Shown: piece by piece, positions 8,496-16,420 of the stretch | Numbering within the stretch: position 1 is the first letter of the stretch | Layout of the letters: each line of letters opens with the position of its first letter | Source: Streptomyces sp. SDr-06 | GTDB taxonomy: Bacteria; Actinomycetota; Actinomycetes; Streptomycetales; Streptomycetaceae | Direction of reading: 5' to 3' | DNA length: 64,000 nucleotides | NCBI RefSeq assembly: GCF_003324565.1 | Contig: NZ_QOLA01000004.1 | Location: 372,001-436,000 of the forward strand | Translations under genes and position numbers: made by a program | The notes under the pieces: generated by a model | The model's database searches: none | Told to the model about the DNA's origin: nothing | What the model saw: only the letters and a program-made list of their open reading frames with translations

Positions 8496-9146
8496 ATGTC
8501 CCAGACTGCCAAGACCCCCGTCGACTTCTGGTTCGACCCCATCTGCCCGTGGGCCTGGATGACCTCGCGCTGGATGCTGGAGGTCGAGAAGGTCCGCGAC
8601 GTGGAGGTCCGCTGGCACGTGATGAGTCTCGCGGTCCTGAACGAGGACCGGCTGGACGAGCTGCCCGAGCAGTACGCCGAGAACATGCGGCCCGGAGGCA
8701 AGTCCTGGGGCCCGGTGCGCGTCGTGACCGCCGCCCGGGAACTGCACGGCGACGAGGTCGTCGGCAGGCTGTACACCGCGCTCGGCACCCGCTTCCACAA
8801 CGAGGGCCTCGGCGTGACCCGGGACTCCATCGCCGCCGCGCTCAAGGACGCGGGCCTGCCCGCCGAGCTCATCGACTACGCCGACCAGGACACCTACGAC
8901 CTCCAGCTGCGCGCGTCCCACAAGGAGGGCATCGAGAAGGTCGGCCAGGACGTCGGCACCCCGGTCATCGCGGTGCCGGGCGCCGACGGCGAGCAGATCG
9001 CCTTCTTCGGCCCGGTCGTCACGCCCGCCCCGCAGGGCGAGGCCGCCGCCAAGTTGTGGGACGGCACCCTGCTGGTCGCCGCCACCCCCGGCTTCTACGA
9101 GATCAAGCGCAGCCGCACCGTCGGCCCCGACTTCAGCAACCTCTGA
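8496..9146 (+). CDS. DsbA/thioredoxin-fold protein of the mycothiol-dependent nitroreductase (Rv2466c) family
   Basis: A 216-residue protein closely resembling M. tuberculosis Rv2466c along its whole length (FWFDPICPWAWMTSRWMLEV; PEQYAENM; SWGPVRVV; VGTPVI; FFGPVV). Rv2466c is a mycothiol-dependent oxidoreductase that also activates nitro-drugs. The active-site motif here is C17-P-W-A20 rather than the CPWC I recall for Rv2466c, so only the nucleophilic cysteine is kept. That suggests a monothiol mechanism with mycothiol as resolving thiol (inference). The ribosome-binding site GAGGAGAGAC precedes the ATG. Neighbours pepN, rpiB and nei2 match the mycobacterial order. It acts in the cytosol. 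Confidence 0.88.
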   Translation: MSQTAKTPVDFWFDPICPWAWMTSRWMLEVEKVRDVEVRWHVMSLAVLNEDRLDELPEQYAENMRPGGKSWGPVRVVTAARELHGDEVVGRLYTALGTRFHNEGLGVTRDSIAAALKDAGLPAELIDYADQDTYDLQLRASHKEGIEKVGQDVGTPVIAVPGADGEQIAFFGPVVTPAPQGEAAAKLWDGTLLVAATPGFYEIKRSRTVGPDFSNL

Positions 9147-9159
9147 CCCCCGTCCCGGG

Positions 9160-9183
9160 CCGCCCCCAACCCCCTGGGGGCGG
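9160..9183 (+). terminator. Terminator after the Rv2466c-like gene
   Basis: An 8-bp all-GC stem (9160-9167 with 9176-9183) and an 8-nt loop, 13 bp past the stop codon at 9146. Confidence 0.65.
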
Positions 9184-9271
9184 GCTGAGGATGCTCATGC
9201 CGACCAGCACCGGTGCTGTCAGGGGCGCGGGGAACTGCGCGAGACGCGACCATGGTCCGCAGACCGAAGGG
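9181..9271 (+). repeat. Dispersed intergenic repeat, copy A
   Basis: About 90 bp shared, on the opposite strand, with 61362-61446. Shared blocks are GGGCTGAGGATGC, ACCAGCACCG, the core GGGCGCGGGGAACTGCGCGA (9223-9242) and GGTCCGCAG. The blocks occur in the same order in both copies. It is non-coding and sits between convergent genes. Confidence 0.8.
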
Positions 9272-9272
9272 C

Positions 9273-9320
9273 TTTTAGGGGCGCGGGGAACTGCGCGAAA
9301 AGCGGGCACGGTCCGCAGGC
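9273..9320 (+). repeat. Dispersed intergenic repeat, partial copy B
   Basis: This repeats the core GGGCGCGGGGAACTGCGCGA (9279-9298), followed by CACGGTCCGCAGG, directly downstream of copy A. The leading third of the element is missing. Confidence 0.8.
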
Positions 9321-9358
9321 ACCGGCAGGGTGGCGCTCCGCACGCCGCCGAAACGCGA

Positions 9359-9391
9359 ACGGCCCCGCGAGTCACGTCCTCGCGGGGCCGT
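9359..9391 (-). terminator. Terminator of sodF
   Basis: A perfect 13-bp stem (9359-9371 with 9379-9391) and a 7-nt loop, about 85 nt past the sodF stop codon. It would form the 3' end of a long 3'UTR. Confidence 0.85.
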
Positions 9392-9448
9392 CCGTTTCAT
9401 CCGCCCGCACGTGAAGGTTGAGAAGACGATCACGAGCAGGACGCTCAC
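9359..9448 (-). ncRNA. Candidate s-SodF small RNA from the sodF 3'UTR
   Basis: In S. coelicolor a roughly 90-nt RNA (s-SodF) is processed from the sodF 3'UTR and pairs with the 5' end of sodN mRNA, which encodes the Ni-SOD. Here sodF has a 3'UTR of about 120 nt closed by a strong terminator. It contains a comparatively A/T- and pyrimidine-rich stretch, CGTCTTCTCAACCTTCAC on the RNA strand (9428-9411), that does not look like the surrounding spacer. This stretch is the likely pairing segment. Boundaries are set by analogy and from the terminator. The sodN target is outside the window, so pairing could not be tested. Confidence 0.55.
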
Positions 9449-9477
9449 GCGCCCGTGGGGCGCTGTGCCAGGAGGTC

Positions 9478-10119
9478 CTACGGGGCCAGGATCAGGTTGT
9501 TGCCGGCCTGCTTGGCGGCGGCGTAACGCCGTGCCACGTCCTGCCAGTTGACGACCCGCCACATCGCCTCGATGAAGTCGACCTTCTGGTTCTTGTACTG
9601 GAGGTAGAAGGCGTGCTCCCAGGCGTCGAAGACCAGGATCGGGGTCGAGCCCTGGCCGACGTTGCCCTGGTGGTCGTAGATCTGCTCGACCACGAGGCGG
9701 CCGCTGATCGGCTCGTAGGCGAGGACGCCCCAGCCCGAACCCTGCGTCGTCGCCGCGGCCTTGGTCAGCTGGGCCTTGAACTTGGCGAAGGAGCCGAAGG
9801 ACTCGGCGATGGCGTCCGCCAGCTCGCCGGTGCCGTCCTTGTCCAGGGGCTCGCCGCCGCCGTCGCCCGTCATGTTGTGCCAGTAGATCGAGTGCAGGAT
9901 GTGGCCGGAGAGGTGGAACGCGAGGTTCTTCTCCAGGCCGTTGATCGAGCCCCAGGCATCCTTGTCGCGCGCCTCGGCGAGCTGCTCCAGGGTGTCGTTC
10001 GCGCCCTTCACATACGCCGCGTGGTGCTTGTCGTGGTGCAGCTCGATGATCTCCGGGCTGATGACCGGTTCGAGCGCGGCGTAGTCGTACGGAAGTTCAG
10101 GAAGGGTGTAAATGGCCAT
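9478..10119 (-). CDS. sodF: Iron-type superoxide dismutase
   Basis: A 213-residue superoxide dismutase closely matching S. coelicolor SodF (Fe/Zn-SOD). It converts superoxide to hydrogen peroxide and oxygen in the cytosol. Metal ligands are recognisable: the first His of ELHHDKHH near 28, a His in HLSGHILHS near 80, and Asp and His in [13 protein letters not shown] near 165-170. The start is the ATG at 10119 ([18 protein letters not shown]) with GGAGGG upstream; an in-frame start at 10191 would run through the operator. A Nur-type box lies 36 bp upstream, so repression by Nur when nickel is plentiful is likely, as in S. coelicolor. Confidence 0.96.
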   Translation of the reverse strand: MAIYTLPELPYDYAALEPVISPEIIELHHDKHHAAYVKGANDTLEQLAEARDKDAWGSINGLEKNLAFHLSGHILHSIYWHNMTGDGGGEPLDKDGTGELADAIAESFGSFAKFKAQLTKAAATTQGSGWGVLAYEPISGRLVVEQIYDHQGNVGQGSTPILVFDAWEHAFYLQYKNQKVDFIEAMWRVVNWQDVARRYAAAKQAGNNLILAP

Positions 10120-10154
10120 GTCCGAGCCCTCCGACTGCTCACTGCGAATGCTTA

Positions 10155-10171
10155 TTGCAACTGATGTGCAA
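10155..10171 (-). promoter_or_regulatory. Nur (nickel-responsive Fur-family) operator of sodF
   Basis: TTGCAA-N5-GTGCAA on the + strand, read as TTGCAC-N5-TTGCAA towards sodF. It is one base from the TTGCAA-N5-TTGCAA box reported for S. coelicolor sodF, and lies immediately upstream of sodF where it would overlap the promoter. Confidence 0.75.
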
Positions 10172-10226
10172 GTGCACGCTACCAGCAGCAATACGGACGC
10201 GCAGCCAAGGGTGACCTCAGCAAAAA

Positions 10227-10265
10227 GTCCTGCGTCCCGAGGCCTGGGGCCAAGGGACGCAGGAC
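10227..10265 (-). terminator. Intrinsic terminator of permease gene 10291-11700
   Basis: A 12-bp perfect stem (10227-10238 with 10254-10265). On the minus strand it is followed by TTTTT (10226-10222), the classical U-tract. Confidence 0.9.
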
Positions 10266-10290
10266 AGTTGAAAGGGTGCGGGCCGTCCGG

Positions 10291-11700
10291 TCAGGCGTCG
10301 AGCGGGGTGCGGACCGAGGTGCGCTGGCGGACGTAGCCGATGATCGCGAGGACCAGGGTGAGCCCGCCGGTGTAGTAGAGCTGCACCCGCGTGCCGTCCT
10401 CGCGGGCCATCAGGACGAAGACGACCGCCATGCCGAGGAGCGCGAGCCAGGTGAGCCACGGGTAGAGCCACATCTTCACGACCAGCTTCTCCGGCGCCTC
10501 GCGCTCGATGCGGCGGCGCAGCAGCAACTGCGAGGCGGCGATGAAGAACCAGACGACCAGGATGATCGCGCCGATGGTGTTCAGGAGCCACTGGAAGATG
10601 TCGTTCGGACGCCAGTAGCTGAGCAGCACGCACACGAAGCCGAAGGCGGAGGAGACGAGGACCGCGATCCGCGGCACCCCGCCGGAGATCTTCCCGAGCA
10701 CCTGGGGGCCCTGGCCGCGCGAGACGAGCGAGCCCGCCATGCGCGAGGCGCCGTAGATGTTGGCGTTCATCGCCGAGAGCAGAGCGACCAGGATCACGAC
10801 GTTCATGATGTGGCTCGCGGCCGGGATGCCGAGGTGGTCCAGGGTCGCGACGTAGGGGCCCTTGGTGGCGATGTCCTTGGCGGTCCACGGCAGCAGCGTC
10901 ACGACGACGGCCATCGAGCCGATGTAGAAGATCGCGATCCGCCACATCGCGGTGCGCACGGCCTTCGCGACGCCCTGGACGGGGTGTTCGGACTCGGCCG
11001 CCGCGATGGTGACCGTCTCCAGGCCGCCGTACGCGAAGACGGAGGCGAGCAGTCCGACGATGAGGCCCTCGCTGCCGTTGGGCATGAAGCCGCCCTGGCC
11101 GGTGAGGTTGGCAAGCCCCGGGGCGCTGGTGTCCGGCAGCACGCCGATGATCGCGAGCACGCCGATGACCAGGAAGAGGACGATCGCGCCGATCTTCAGG
11201 GCGGCGAACCAGAACTCGAACTCGCCGAAGTTCTTCACGGCCGCCAGGTTGGTGCCGCAGAACAGCAGCATGAAGACGGCCACCAGGGCCCACTCCGGGA
11301 CGCCCGGCAGCCAGCCGTGCACGATGCCCGCGGCGCCGATGCCCTCCAGGCCGACGGCCACGCAGAGCAGGAACCAGAACGCCCAGCCCGCGGTGAACCC
11401 GGCCCACGGTCCGATCGCCCGCTCGGCGTGCACCGAGAAGGAGCCCGAGGCGGGGTTGGCCGCCGACATCTCGCCCAGCATGCGCATCACGAGCATGACC
11501 AGGGCGCCGGATATCGTGTAGGCGAGGATGATCGAGGGCCCGGCGGCGGCGATCGCGGTGCCGGAGCCGACGAAGAGCCCGGCGCCGATGACGCCGCCGA
11601 GGGCGATCATCGACAGATGGCGCTGCTTGAGGCCATGCGTGAGCGGCGAGTCGGTTCGTGGCCGGCTGTCGTTCGGCGCGGGCGTGGTGGTCCGAGACAT
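10291..11700 (-). CDS. Amino acid permease (APC superfamily, AAT/GABA-permease type), paralogue 1
   Basis: A 469-residue inner-membrane transporter that should import amino acids with protons. The N-terminal signature LKQRHLSMIALGGVIGAGLFVGSG (about 23-46) is the substrate-binding TM1 region of the AAT family. About twelve hydrophobic segments follow, including a conserved NFGEFEFWFAALKI stretch. The start is the ATG at 11700 with an AGGG element 7 nt upstream; an in-frame ATG at 11706 is less well placed. It is one of three related permeases in this region, all on the minus strand. The amino acid carried cannot be told from sequence alone. Confidence 0.9.
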   Translation of the reverse strand: MSRTTTPAPNDSRPRTDSPLTHGLKQRHLSMIALGGVIGAGLFVGSGTAIAAAGPSIILAYTISGALVMLVMRMLGEMSAANPASGSFSVHAERAIGPWAGFTAGWAFWFLLCVAVGLEGIGAAGIVHGWLPGVPEWALVAVFMLLFCGTNLAAVKNFGEFEFWFAALKIGAIVLFLVIGVLAIIGVLPDTSAPGLANLTGQGGFMPNGSEGLIVGLLASVFAYGGLETVTIAAAESEHPVQGVAKAVRTAMWRIAIFYIGSMAVVVTLLPWTAKDIATKGPYVATLDHLGIPAASHIMNVVILVALLSAMNANIYGASRMAGSLVSRGQGPQVLGKISGGVPRIAVLVSSAFGFVCVLLSYWRPNDIFQWLLNTIGAIILVVWFFIAASQLLLRRRIEREAPEKLVVKMWLYPWLTWLALLGMAVVFVLMAREDGTRVQLYYTGGLTLVLAIIGYVRQRTSVRTPLDA

Positions 11701-11850
11701 GGGCATGCCCTGTTCAGTAGCTGATCCACCGGGTCGGCGGCACGGGCCCACAGTCTCAGGGCGGCTCCGCTCAGAGGGAACACCCGACCGCTATGCGGAC
11801 ACCCGACTCACACAGCGTGAAGGCTCGGGTGCGGTTTGTTCACATGGATT

Positions 11851-13218
11851 TCACACGCGGCGCGTGCGCAACTCCCGTACCGCCGCCACCAGAAGGACCA
11901 GCGCCGTCGCCCCCGCCGACCACAGCACCTGCGGCCGGGCGGTGTCGTCGAGGAGCATCAGGACCAGGACCGCGGCCATCGCCGCGAGCGCGGCCCAGGT
12001 GAGGTAGGGGAAGGCCCACATCCTCAGCGTGAGCGTCTCGGGCGCCTCGCGCTCGATCCGGCGCCGCAGCCGCAGCTGCGACAGGGCGATCAGCGCCCAC
12101 ACGAACAGGAGCACCGCGCCGACCGCGTTGAGCATGTAGAGGAACACCGAGTCCGGCCACTTCAGGTTCAGCAGCACCGACACGAACCCGAAGGCCACCG
12201 ACGCCAGCACCGCCCGGCGCGGCACCCCGCCGCCCGACACCTTCAGCAGCCCCTTCGGCGCCTCGCCCCGCTCGGCGAGCGAGAAGACCATGCGCGAGGA
12301 CCCGTACAGGTTGGCGTTCAGGGCCGAGAGCAGCGCCACGAACACCACGATGTTCATGATCTGGCCGGCCGACGGGATGCCGATCGAGTCGAGGACCGCG
12401 ACGTACGGGCTCTGGCCCGGCTTCATCGACGTCCACGGCAGCAGCGTCACGATGACCAGCATCGAGCCGACGTAGAAGAAGAGGATGCGCCACACCGCGC
12501 TGCGCACCGCGCGGCCGACCGCGCGCACCGGGTCGTCGGACTCGGCGGCGGCGATCGTGACGACCTCCAGGCCGCCGAACGCGAAGATCACCGCGAGCAC
12601 CCCGGAGACCACCCCGCTCCACCCGGCGGGCAGGAAGCCGCCCTGCCCGGTCAGGTTGGACAGGCCCACCGCGGAGGTGTCGGGCAGCAGGCCGAAGACG
12701 GCGAGCAGCCCGAGCGCCAGGAACGCGACGATGGCGAAGATCTTCAGGGCGGCGAACCAGAACTCGAACTCGCCGAAGTTCTTCACCGCGGCCAGGTTGG
12801 CGCCCGTGAACACCACCATGAAGATCAGCACCCAGGCCCACTGCGGAACCCCCGGCGCCCAGCCGTTCGCGATCTTCGCGGCGCCGGTCGCCTCCACGGC
12901 GAGGACGACGACGAGCAGGAACCAGTACAGCCACCCGACGCTGAACCCGGCCCAGCGCCCCAGCGCCCGCTCCGCGTGCACCGAGAACGAGCCCGACGCG
13001 GGCATCGCCGCCGCCATCTCGCCCAGCATCCGCATCACCAGCATCGCGATCGCGCCCGCGATCAGATACGACACGACGATGCCCGGACCCGCCACCGCGA
13101 TCCCCGCACCCGACCCCACGAAGAGTCCCGCGCCGATCACCCCGCCGAGGCCGAGCATGGTCAGATGGCGCTGCTTCAGCCCGTGCGAGAGGGGCTCCGC
13201 GGGCAAGGAGTCGTGCAT
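11851..13218 (-). CDS. Amino acid permease (APC superfamily, AAT type), paralogue 2
   Basis: A 455-residue paralogue of the adjacent permease with the same N-terminal signature (LKQRHLTMLGLGGVIGAGLFVGSG, about 14-37) and the same NFGEFEFWFAALKI segment. About twelve membrane segments span the whole chain, and no domain is missing. The ATG at 13218 begins MHDSLPAEPLSHGLKQRH; its ribosome-binding site is weak. The spacer of 150 bp to the next permease argues for separate transcription rather than a tight operon. It likely imports a different amino acid from its neighbour, which is inferred only from retention of both copies. Confidence 0.9.
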   Translation of the reverse strand: MHDSLPAEPLSHGLKQRHLTMLGLGGVIGAGLFVGSGAGIAVAGPGIVVSYLIAGAIAMLVMRMLGEMAAAMPASGSFSVHAERALGRWAGFSVGWLYWFLLVVVLAVEATGAAKIANGWAPGVPQWAWVLIFMVVFTGANLAAVKNFGEFEFWFAALKIFAIVAFLALGLLAVFGLLPDTSAVGLSNLTGQGGFLPAGWSGVVSGVLAVIFAFGGLEVVTIAAAESDDPVRAVGRAVRSAVWRILFFYVGSMLVIVTLLPWTSMKPGQSPYVAVLDSIGIPSAGQIMNIVVFVALLSALNANLYGSSRMVFSLAERGEAPKGLLKVSGGGVPRRAVLASVAFGFVSVLLNLKWPDSVFLYMLNAVGAVLLFVWALIALSQLRLRRRIEREAPETLTLRMWAFPYLTWAALAAMAAVLVLMLLDDTARPQVLWSAGATALVLLVAAVRELRTRRV

Positions 13219-13477
13219 GGCGCTCGTAACTTTCGATTTATGGGGAACCTACAGTCTCCCCGAGTCACGACCCCCGGCGCAAAAGGGATACCCGAGACCA
13301 TCGCCGCAGTGACGAGGGTCACGCCCCGGCGGGCATGAATCCTGGCCTTTGTGCAGACCCCACCAAGGCTTCAACGCCCGCTTTGTGGGCGGCTGCTGGT
13401 GATCCAGTGAGATTCAGTGGGCTAACGTCACGGTGTCCCCAGCATGTCCCGCTGACCCAACACCCGCCGGAGTCCCG

Positions 13478-14065
13478 ATGAGCACTGTGTCCGCCGCCGC
13501 CCCCCGCACCGGATCGGTCCTCGCCGACCTGCTGCCTGCCTCCCGCACCAAGGACATCGCGCTCGTCGTCGGCGGCGCGGCGCTGACCGGAATCGCCGCC
13601 CAGATCGCCGTGCCGGTCCCCGGTTCGCCCGTCCCGGTCACCGGCCAGACCTTCGCGGCGCTGCTCGTCGGCGCGGGCCTCGGCGCCGGCCGCGGCTTCC
13701 TCTCGCTCGCGCTGTACGCCCTGGTCGGCATGGCCGGGATGCCCTGGTTCGCGAACGGCACCTCCGGCGCGGGCGGCGCCTCGTTCGGCTACGTGCTCGG
13801 CATGCTCCTCGCCTCCACCGTCGTCGGCGCGCTGGCCCGCCGCGGCGCCGACCGCTCGGTGCCGCGCACCGCGGGCACGATGGTGCTCGGCTCGGCGATC
13901 ATCTACGCGGTGGGCGTGCCCTACCTCGCCGCCTCGACCGGCATGTCGCTGACCGCGGCGGTCGCCGCCGGACTCACCCCCTTCCTGCTCGGCGACGCGC
14001 TCAAGGCCGCGCTCGCGATGGGGCTGCTGCCCGCCGCGTGGAAGCTCATCGGCCGCCGCGGCTAA
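13478..14065 (+). CDS. bioY: Biotin transporter BioY (S component)
   Basis: A 195-residue membrane protein of the BioY family, the biotin-binding S component of ECF transporters. Six hydrophobic segments are seen. The stretch TGQTFAALLVGAGLGAGRGFLSLALYALVGMAGMPWFA (about 50-87) is diagnostic. No bioM/bioN energising genes are adjacent, so it either works alone or uses a shared ECF module. The start ATG at 13478 has GGAG 6 nt upstream, which decides it over an in-frame ATG at 13433. It is divergent from permease 2. Its stop codon overlaps the stop of the next, convergent gene by 4 bp. Confidence 0.92.
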   Translation: MSTVSAAAPRTGSVLADLLPASRTKDIALVVGGAALTGIAAQIAVPVPGSPVPVTGQTFAALLVGAGLGAGRGFLSLALYALVGMAGMPWFANGTSGAGGASFGYVLGMLLASTVVGALARRGADRSVPRTAGTMVLGSAIIYAVGVPYLAASTGMSLTAAVAAGLTPFLLGDALKAALAMGLLPAAWKLIGRRG

Positions 14066-15432
14066 CGCGGTTCGATCGTGTAGTTGTTCCTGAAGAGGTT
14101 CGCCGGGTCGTACGAGGCCTTCAAAGCGGCGAGCCTCTTCTCGTTCTCCTCGCCGTACAGCCCCTCGACGCCGGTGAACCGCGCGCCGCCGAAGGCGAAG
14201 TTGAGCGCCCGGCCGAGCGTCCACGGCCGCAGCAGCGCGAAGACCTCCGTGTGGACGGCGCGCACCGCGGAGAGGCCGCCCTCCTCGAACGGTGTCAGCA
14301 CCCGCAGCAGGAAGTCCGCCTCGCGGTGCGGCACCGCGTTCGGCGCGGGCCTGGACAGGGCGCCGCCCAGGTGGTTGAGCTGCACCACGCACATGGTCGG
14401 CGCCGCGGGGCCGGTCAGCCGCAGCGCCTCGGCGAGCGCCGCCGGGTCCGGCCGGCCCAGCATCGCGTTGTCGCCGTAGTAGGCGTGCGCGTGCTCCGGG
14501 TCGCGGTGGATGGACGGCGACTCGGTGTACGACATCTCCCGCAGGTCGTCCGCGAGGGCGGGTCCGATCTCCCGCAGCGGAGCCACCAGGCGCTCGCCCT
14601 CCTCGGCATCGCCGGTGAAGGCGAGGCGCACGGTCACCACATAGCGTCCGCGCACCGCGGGCGGCGCCCACGCGGCGTCGGGCCACTGGATGGTCTGGAG
14701 CGAAGAGGTCACCGTGTCCGGGACCGTCGCGGTCCAGCGCAGGTACCGCGCGAGGACGCGCTCGCCCAGCTCCGTCCCGTCGAAACTCAGCTGCCCCCCG
14801 TACAGCCGGGCCACCGGGACCAGGCTGGTCTCCAGGGCGGTCACCACGCCCAGATTGGCGCCGCCGCCGAGCAGCCCCCAGTACAGCTCGGAGTCGCTCT
14901 CGGCGGTCACCCGGCGCAGTGCGCCGTCGGCGGTGACGACCTCCAGGGCCCGCACGTGGTCGGCCGCGTACCCGAACTCCCGTGCCAGGATGCCGAGTCC
15001 GCCGCCCAGTGTGTAGCCGACCGCGCCGACGCTCGGCGCCGAGCCGTTCAGCGGGGCGAGCCCGTGCGGGGCCGCGGCCGCGACGACCTTGCCCCACGGC
15101 GTGCCCGCGCCGACCCGGACCGTGCGGCGCCCGGCGTCGACGGTGACCGTGTCCATCCGGCGGGTGGTGATGAGGACCCCGCCCTCGGTGGCGCCCGCCA
15201 GGCCGTGCCCGGTGGCGTGCACCCCCACGGCGAGGCCGCGCTCGGCCGCGTACCGCACGGCCTTCTGGACGTCCTCGGGGCTCTCGGCCGCGAAGACGAC
15301 CGCGGGGTGCTGGGCGAACCCGAGCTGGTATCCGGCCAGTTCATTCGCGTACCCGCTGTCGCCGGGGTGGAACGTGCGCACGGGAAGCCCTCCGTCTGCC
15401 GGCCCACCGGAGGTGGGCTCTTCGCTGGACAT
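14062..15432 (-). CDS. FAD-dependent oxidoreductase (berberine-bridge-enzyme/PCMH type)
   Basis: A 456-residue flavoprotein of the FAD-linked oxidase family. The FAD-binding PCMH domain covers about residues 35-215, with GVHATGHGLAG (a His near the isoalloxazine) and the pyrophosphate-binding GYTLGGGLGILARE. The C-terminus (about 405-456) has the BBE-type tail FAFGGARFTGVEGLYGEEN...KASYDPANLFRNNYTI. The Cys that gives bicovalent flavin attachment in some members is not seen after GYTLGGG, so attachment is probably by His only. The substrate is unknown; relatives oxidise sugars or alkaloid-like compounds in secondary metabolism. No biosynthetic genes surround it. It converges on bioY with overlapping stop codons. 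Confidence 0.85.
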   Translation of the reverse strand: MSSEEPTSGGPADGGLPVRTFHPGDSGYANELAGYQLGFAQHPAVVFAAESPEDVQKAVRYAAERGLAVGVHATGHGLAGATEGGVLITTRRMDTVTVDAGRRTVRVGAGTPWGKVVAAAAPHGLAPLNGSAPSVGAVGYTLGGGLGILAREFGYAADHVRALEVVTADGALRRVTAESDSELYWGLLGGGANLGVVTALETSLVPVARLYGGQLSFDGTELGERVLARYLRWTATVPDTVTSSLQTIQWPDAAWAPPAVRGRYVVTVRLAFTGDAEEGERLVAPLREIGPALADDLREMSYTESPSIHRDPEHAHAYYGDNAMLGRPDPAALAEALRLTGPAAPTMCVVQLNHLGGALSRPAPNAVPHREADFLLRVLTPFEEGGLSAVRAVHTEVFALLRPWTLGRALNFAFGGARFTGVEGLYGEENEKRLAALKASYDPANLFRNNYTIEPR

Positions 15433-15450
15433 GAGGAGAGCTTCCCGTGG

Positions 15451-15475
15451 AAACCTGACATCCGCCGTCAGGTTT
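15451..15475. repeat. Perfect 9-bp inverted repeat between flavin enzyme and LPKTG gene
   Basis: AAACCTGAC, a 7-nt spacer, and its exact complement. It lies 19 bp upstream of the flavin-enzyme start and 19 bp past the LPKTG gene stop. It could be a terminator for the latter or a repressor operator for the former. Confidence 0.5.
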
Positions 15476-15493
15476 TCCCGACCGGCGTTTCGG

Positions 15494-16285
15494 TCAGTGC
15501 TTCGCCGCCCACCTGCGGCCCCGGCTCGTCCACCACAGGCCCGTGCCGCCGGCGATCAGGAACAGCGCGCCGGCCGCGAGGAGCGGCAGCACCCCGTCGT
15601 TGGCCCCGGTCTTGGGGAGCTGGGGCGGTGCGGCGGGAGAGGACGGCGCCGGAGCTGTCGGCGTGCTGCTCGCCGGGGGAGAGGCCGTGCCCGACGGCGG
15701 GGCGGCCGGCACGTTGTCGGTGCCGAGCAGCAGCGGGGTGTCCGGCGCGTTCGGCGTCGGGTGGGTCGTGCCGAACGGCACCGGGCCCTGCTGCCACAGC
15801 ACCTTGTCGCCGCTCCCCTCCGTCACGGGCAGGCAGATTTTGCCTGTCTTCGCCAGGTCGTACGTCGCCGAGACCGTGTACGCCCTCGACCGGCCGGGCG
15901 CCAGGTCCGGGATCGCGCAGCCGAACCCGCTGTTGGTGCCCGCGGGCAGCTTGCCCTTCGCGACCGGCACGCAGCCCTTGACGTCGGTGATCCGCATGCC
16001 GTCCAGGCCGAGGACGGTCAGGGTGACCGGTCCGGTGGCCCTGCTGCCGTGGTTGGTGACCCTGGCCGTCAGCGTGGTGCGGCCCGTCGCGTTGTTCACC
16101 TTGATCGTCGACGGCAGTTCGGTGGAGATCTGGAGGTCCGCCGGGGCGCTCGGCCCGGGCTTGCCGCCCTGGCTGCTGCCCGGTGTCGGATCGACCGCGA
16201 ACGCCACCCCCGCCCCGAACGGAACAATCAACAGGGCCACGAATAGGGAAACAATTGGAGATCCTTTTTCTTTTCGAACACGCAT
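15494..16285 (-). CDS. Cell-wall-anchored surface protein with LPKTG sorting signal
   Basis: A 263-residue secreted protein. The N-terminal signal peptide (MRVRKEKGSPIVSLFVALLI, cleavage after VAFA near 29) is followed by a beta-rich, CARDB/DUF11-like extracellular region (about 45-190, with ATGPVTLTVLGLDG). A Ser/Pro/Ala-rich stalk (about 190-225) leads to LPKTG, a hydrophobic helix and a basic RGRRWAAKH tail. This is the full tripartite sortase signal. LPKTG differs from the LAXTG used by chaplins and class E sortases. No sortase gene is in the window. It is divergent from a Ser/Thr kinase across 135 bp. Function beyond surface display is unknown. Confidence 0.85.
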   Translation of the reverse strand: MRVRKEKGSPIVSLFVALLIVPFGAGVAFAVDPTPGSSQGGKPGPSAPADLQISTELPSTIKVNNATGRTTLTARVTNHGSRATGPVTLTVLGLDGMRITDVKGCVPVAKGKLPAGTNSGFGCAIPDLAPGRSRAYTVSATYDLAKTGKICLPVTEGSGDKVLWQQGPVPFGTTHPTPNAPDTPLLLGTDNVPAAPPSGTASPPASSTPTAPAPSSPAAPPQLPKTGANDGVLPLLAAGALFLIAGGTGLWWTSRGRRWAAKH

Positions 16286-16420
16286 GTCCCATCCCCCTCA
16301 CCCGCGTTGGGTGCATCTGTGCACAGAAGGGTCCCACAAGATTTCCAGGAATTATGCTGTGATGGTGTCACCGTAGTGAATCAGTCCTGGTCACAGTGGG
16401 TGCTGAGGGGGTGGGTGGTC

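Noticed and set aside
4051..8562. A 1503-codon open frame on the + strand across the Nudix, AbiEi-like and pepN genes
   Set aside because: It overlaps three well-supported genes in other frames, and its translation has no domain-like sequence.
10120..10191. Upstream start for sodF at 10191
   Set aside because: It would place the Nur box and promoter inside the coding region. The ATG at 10119 has a good ribosome-binding site and gives the family start.
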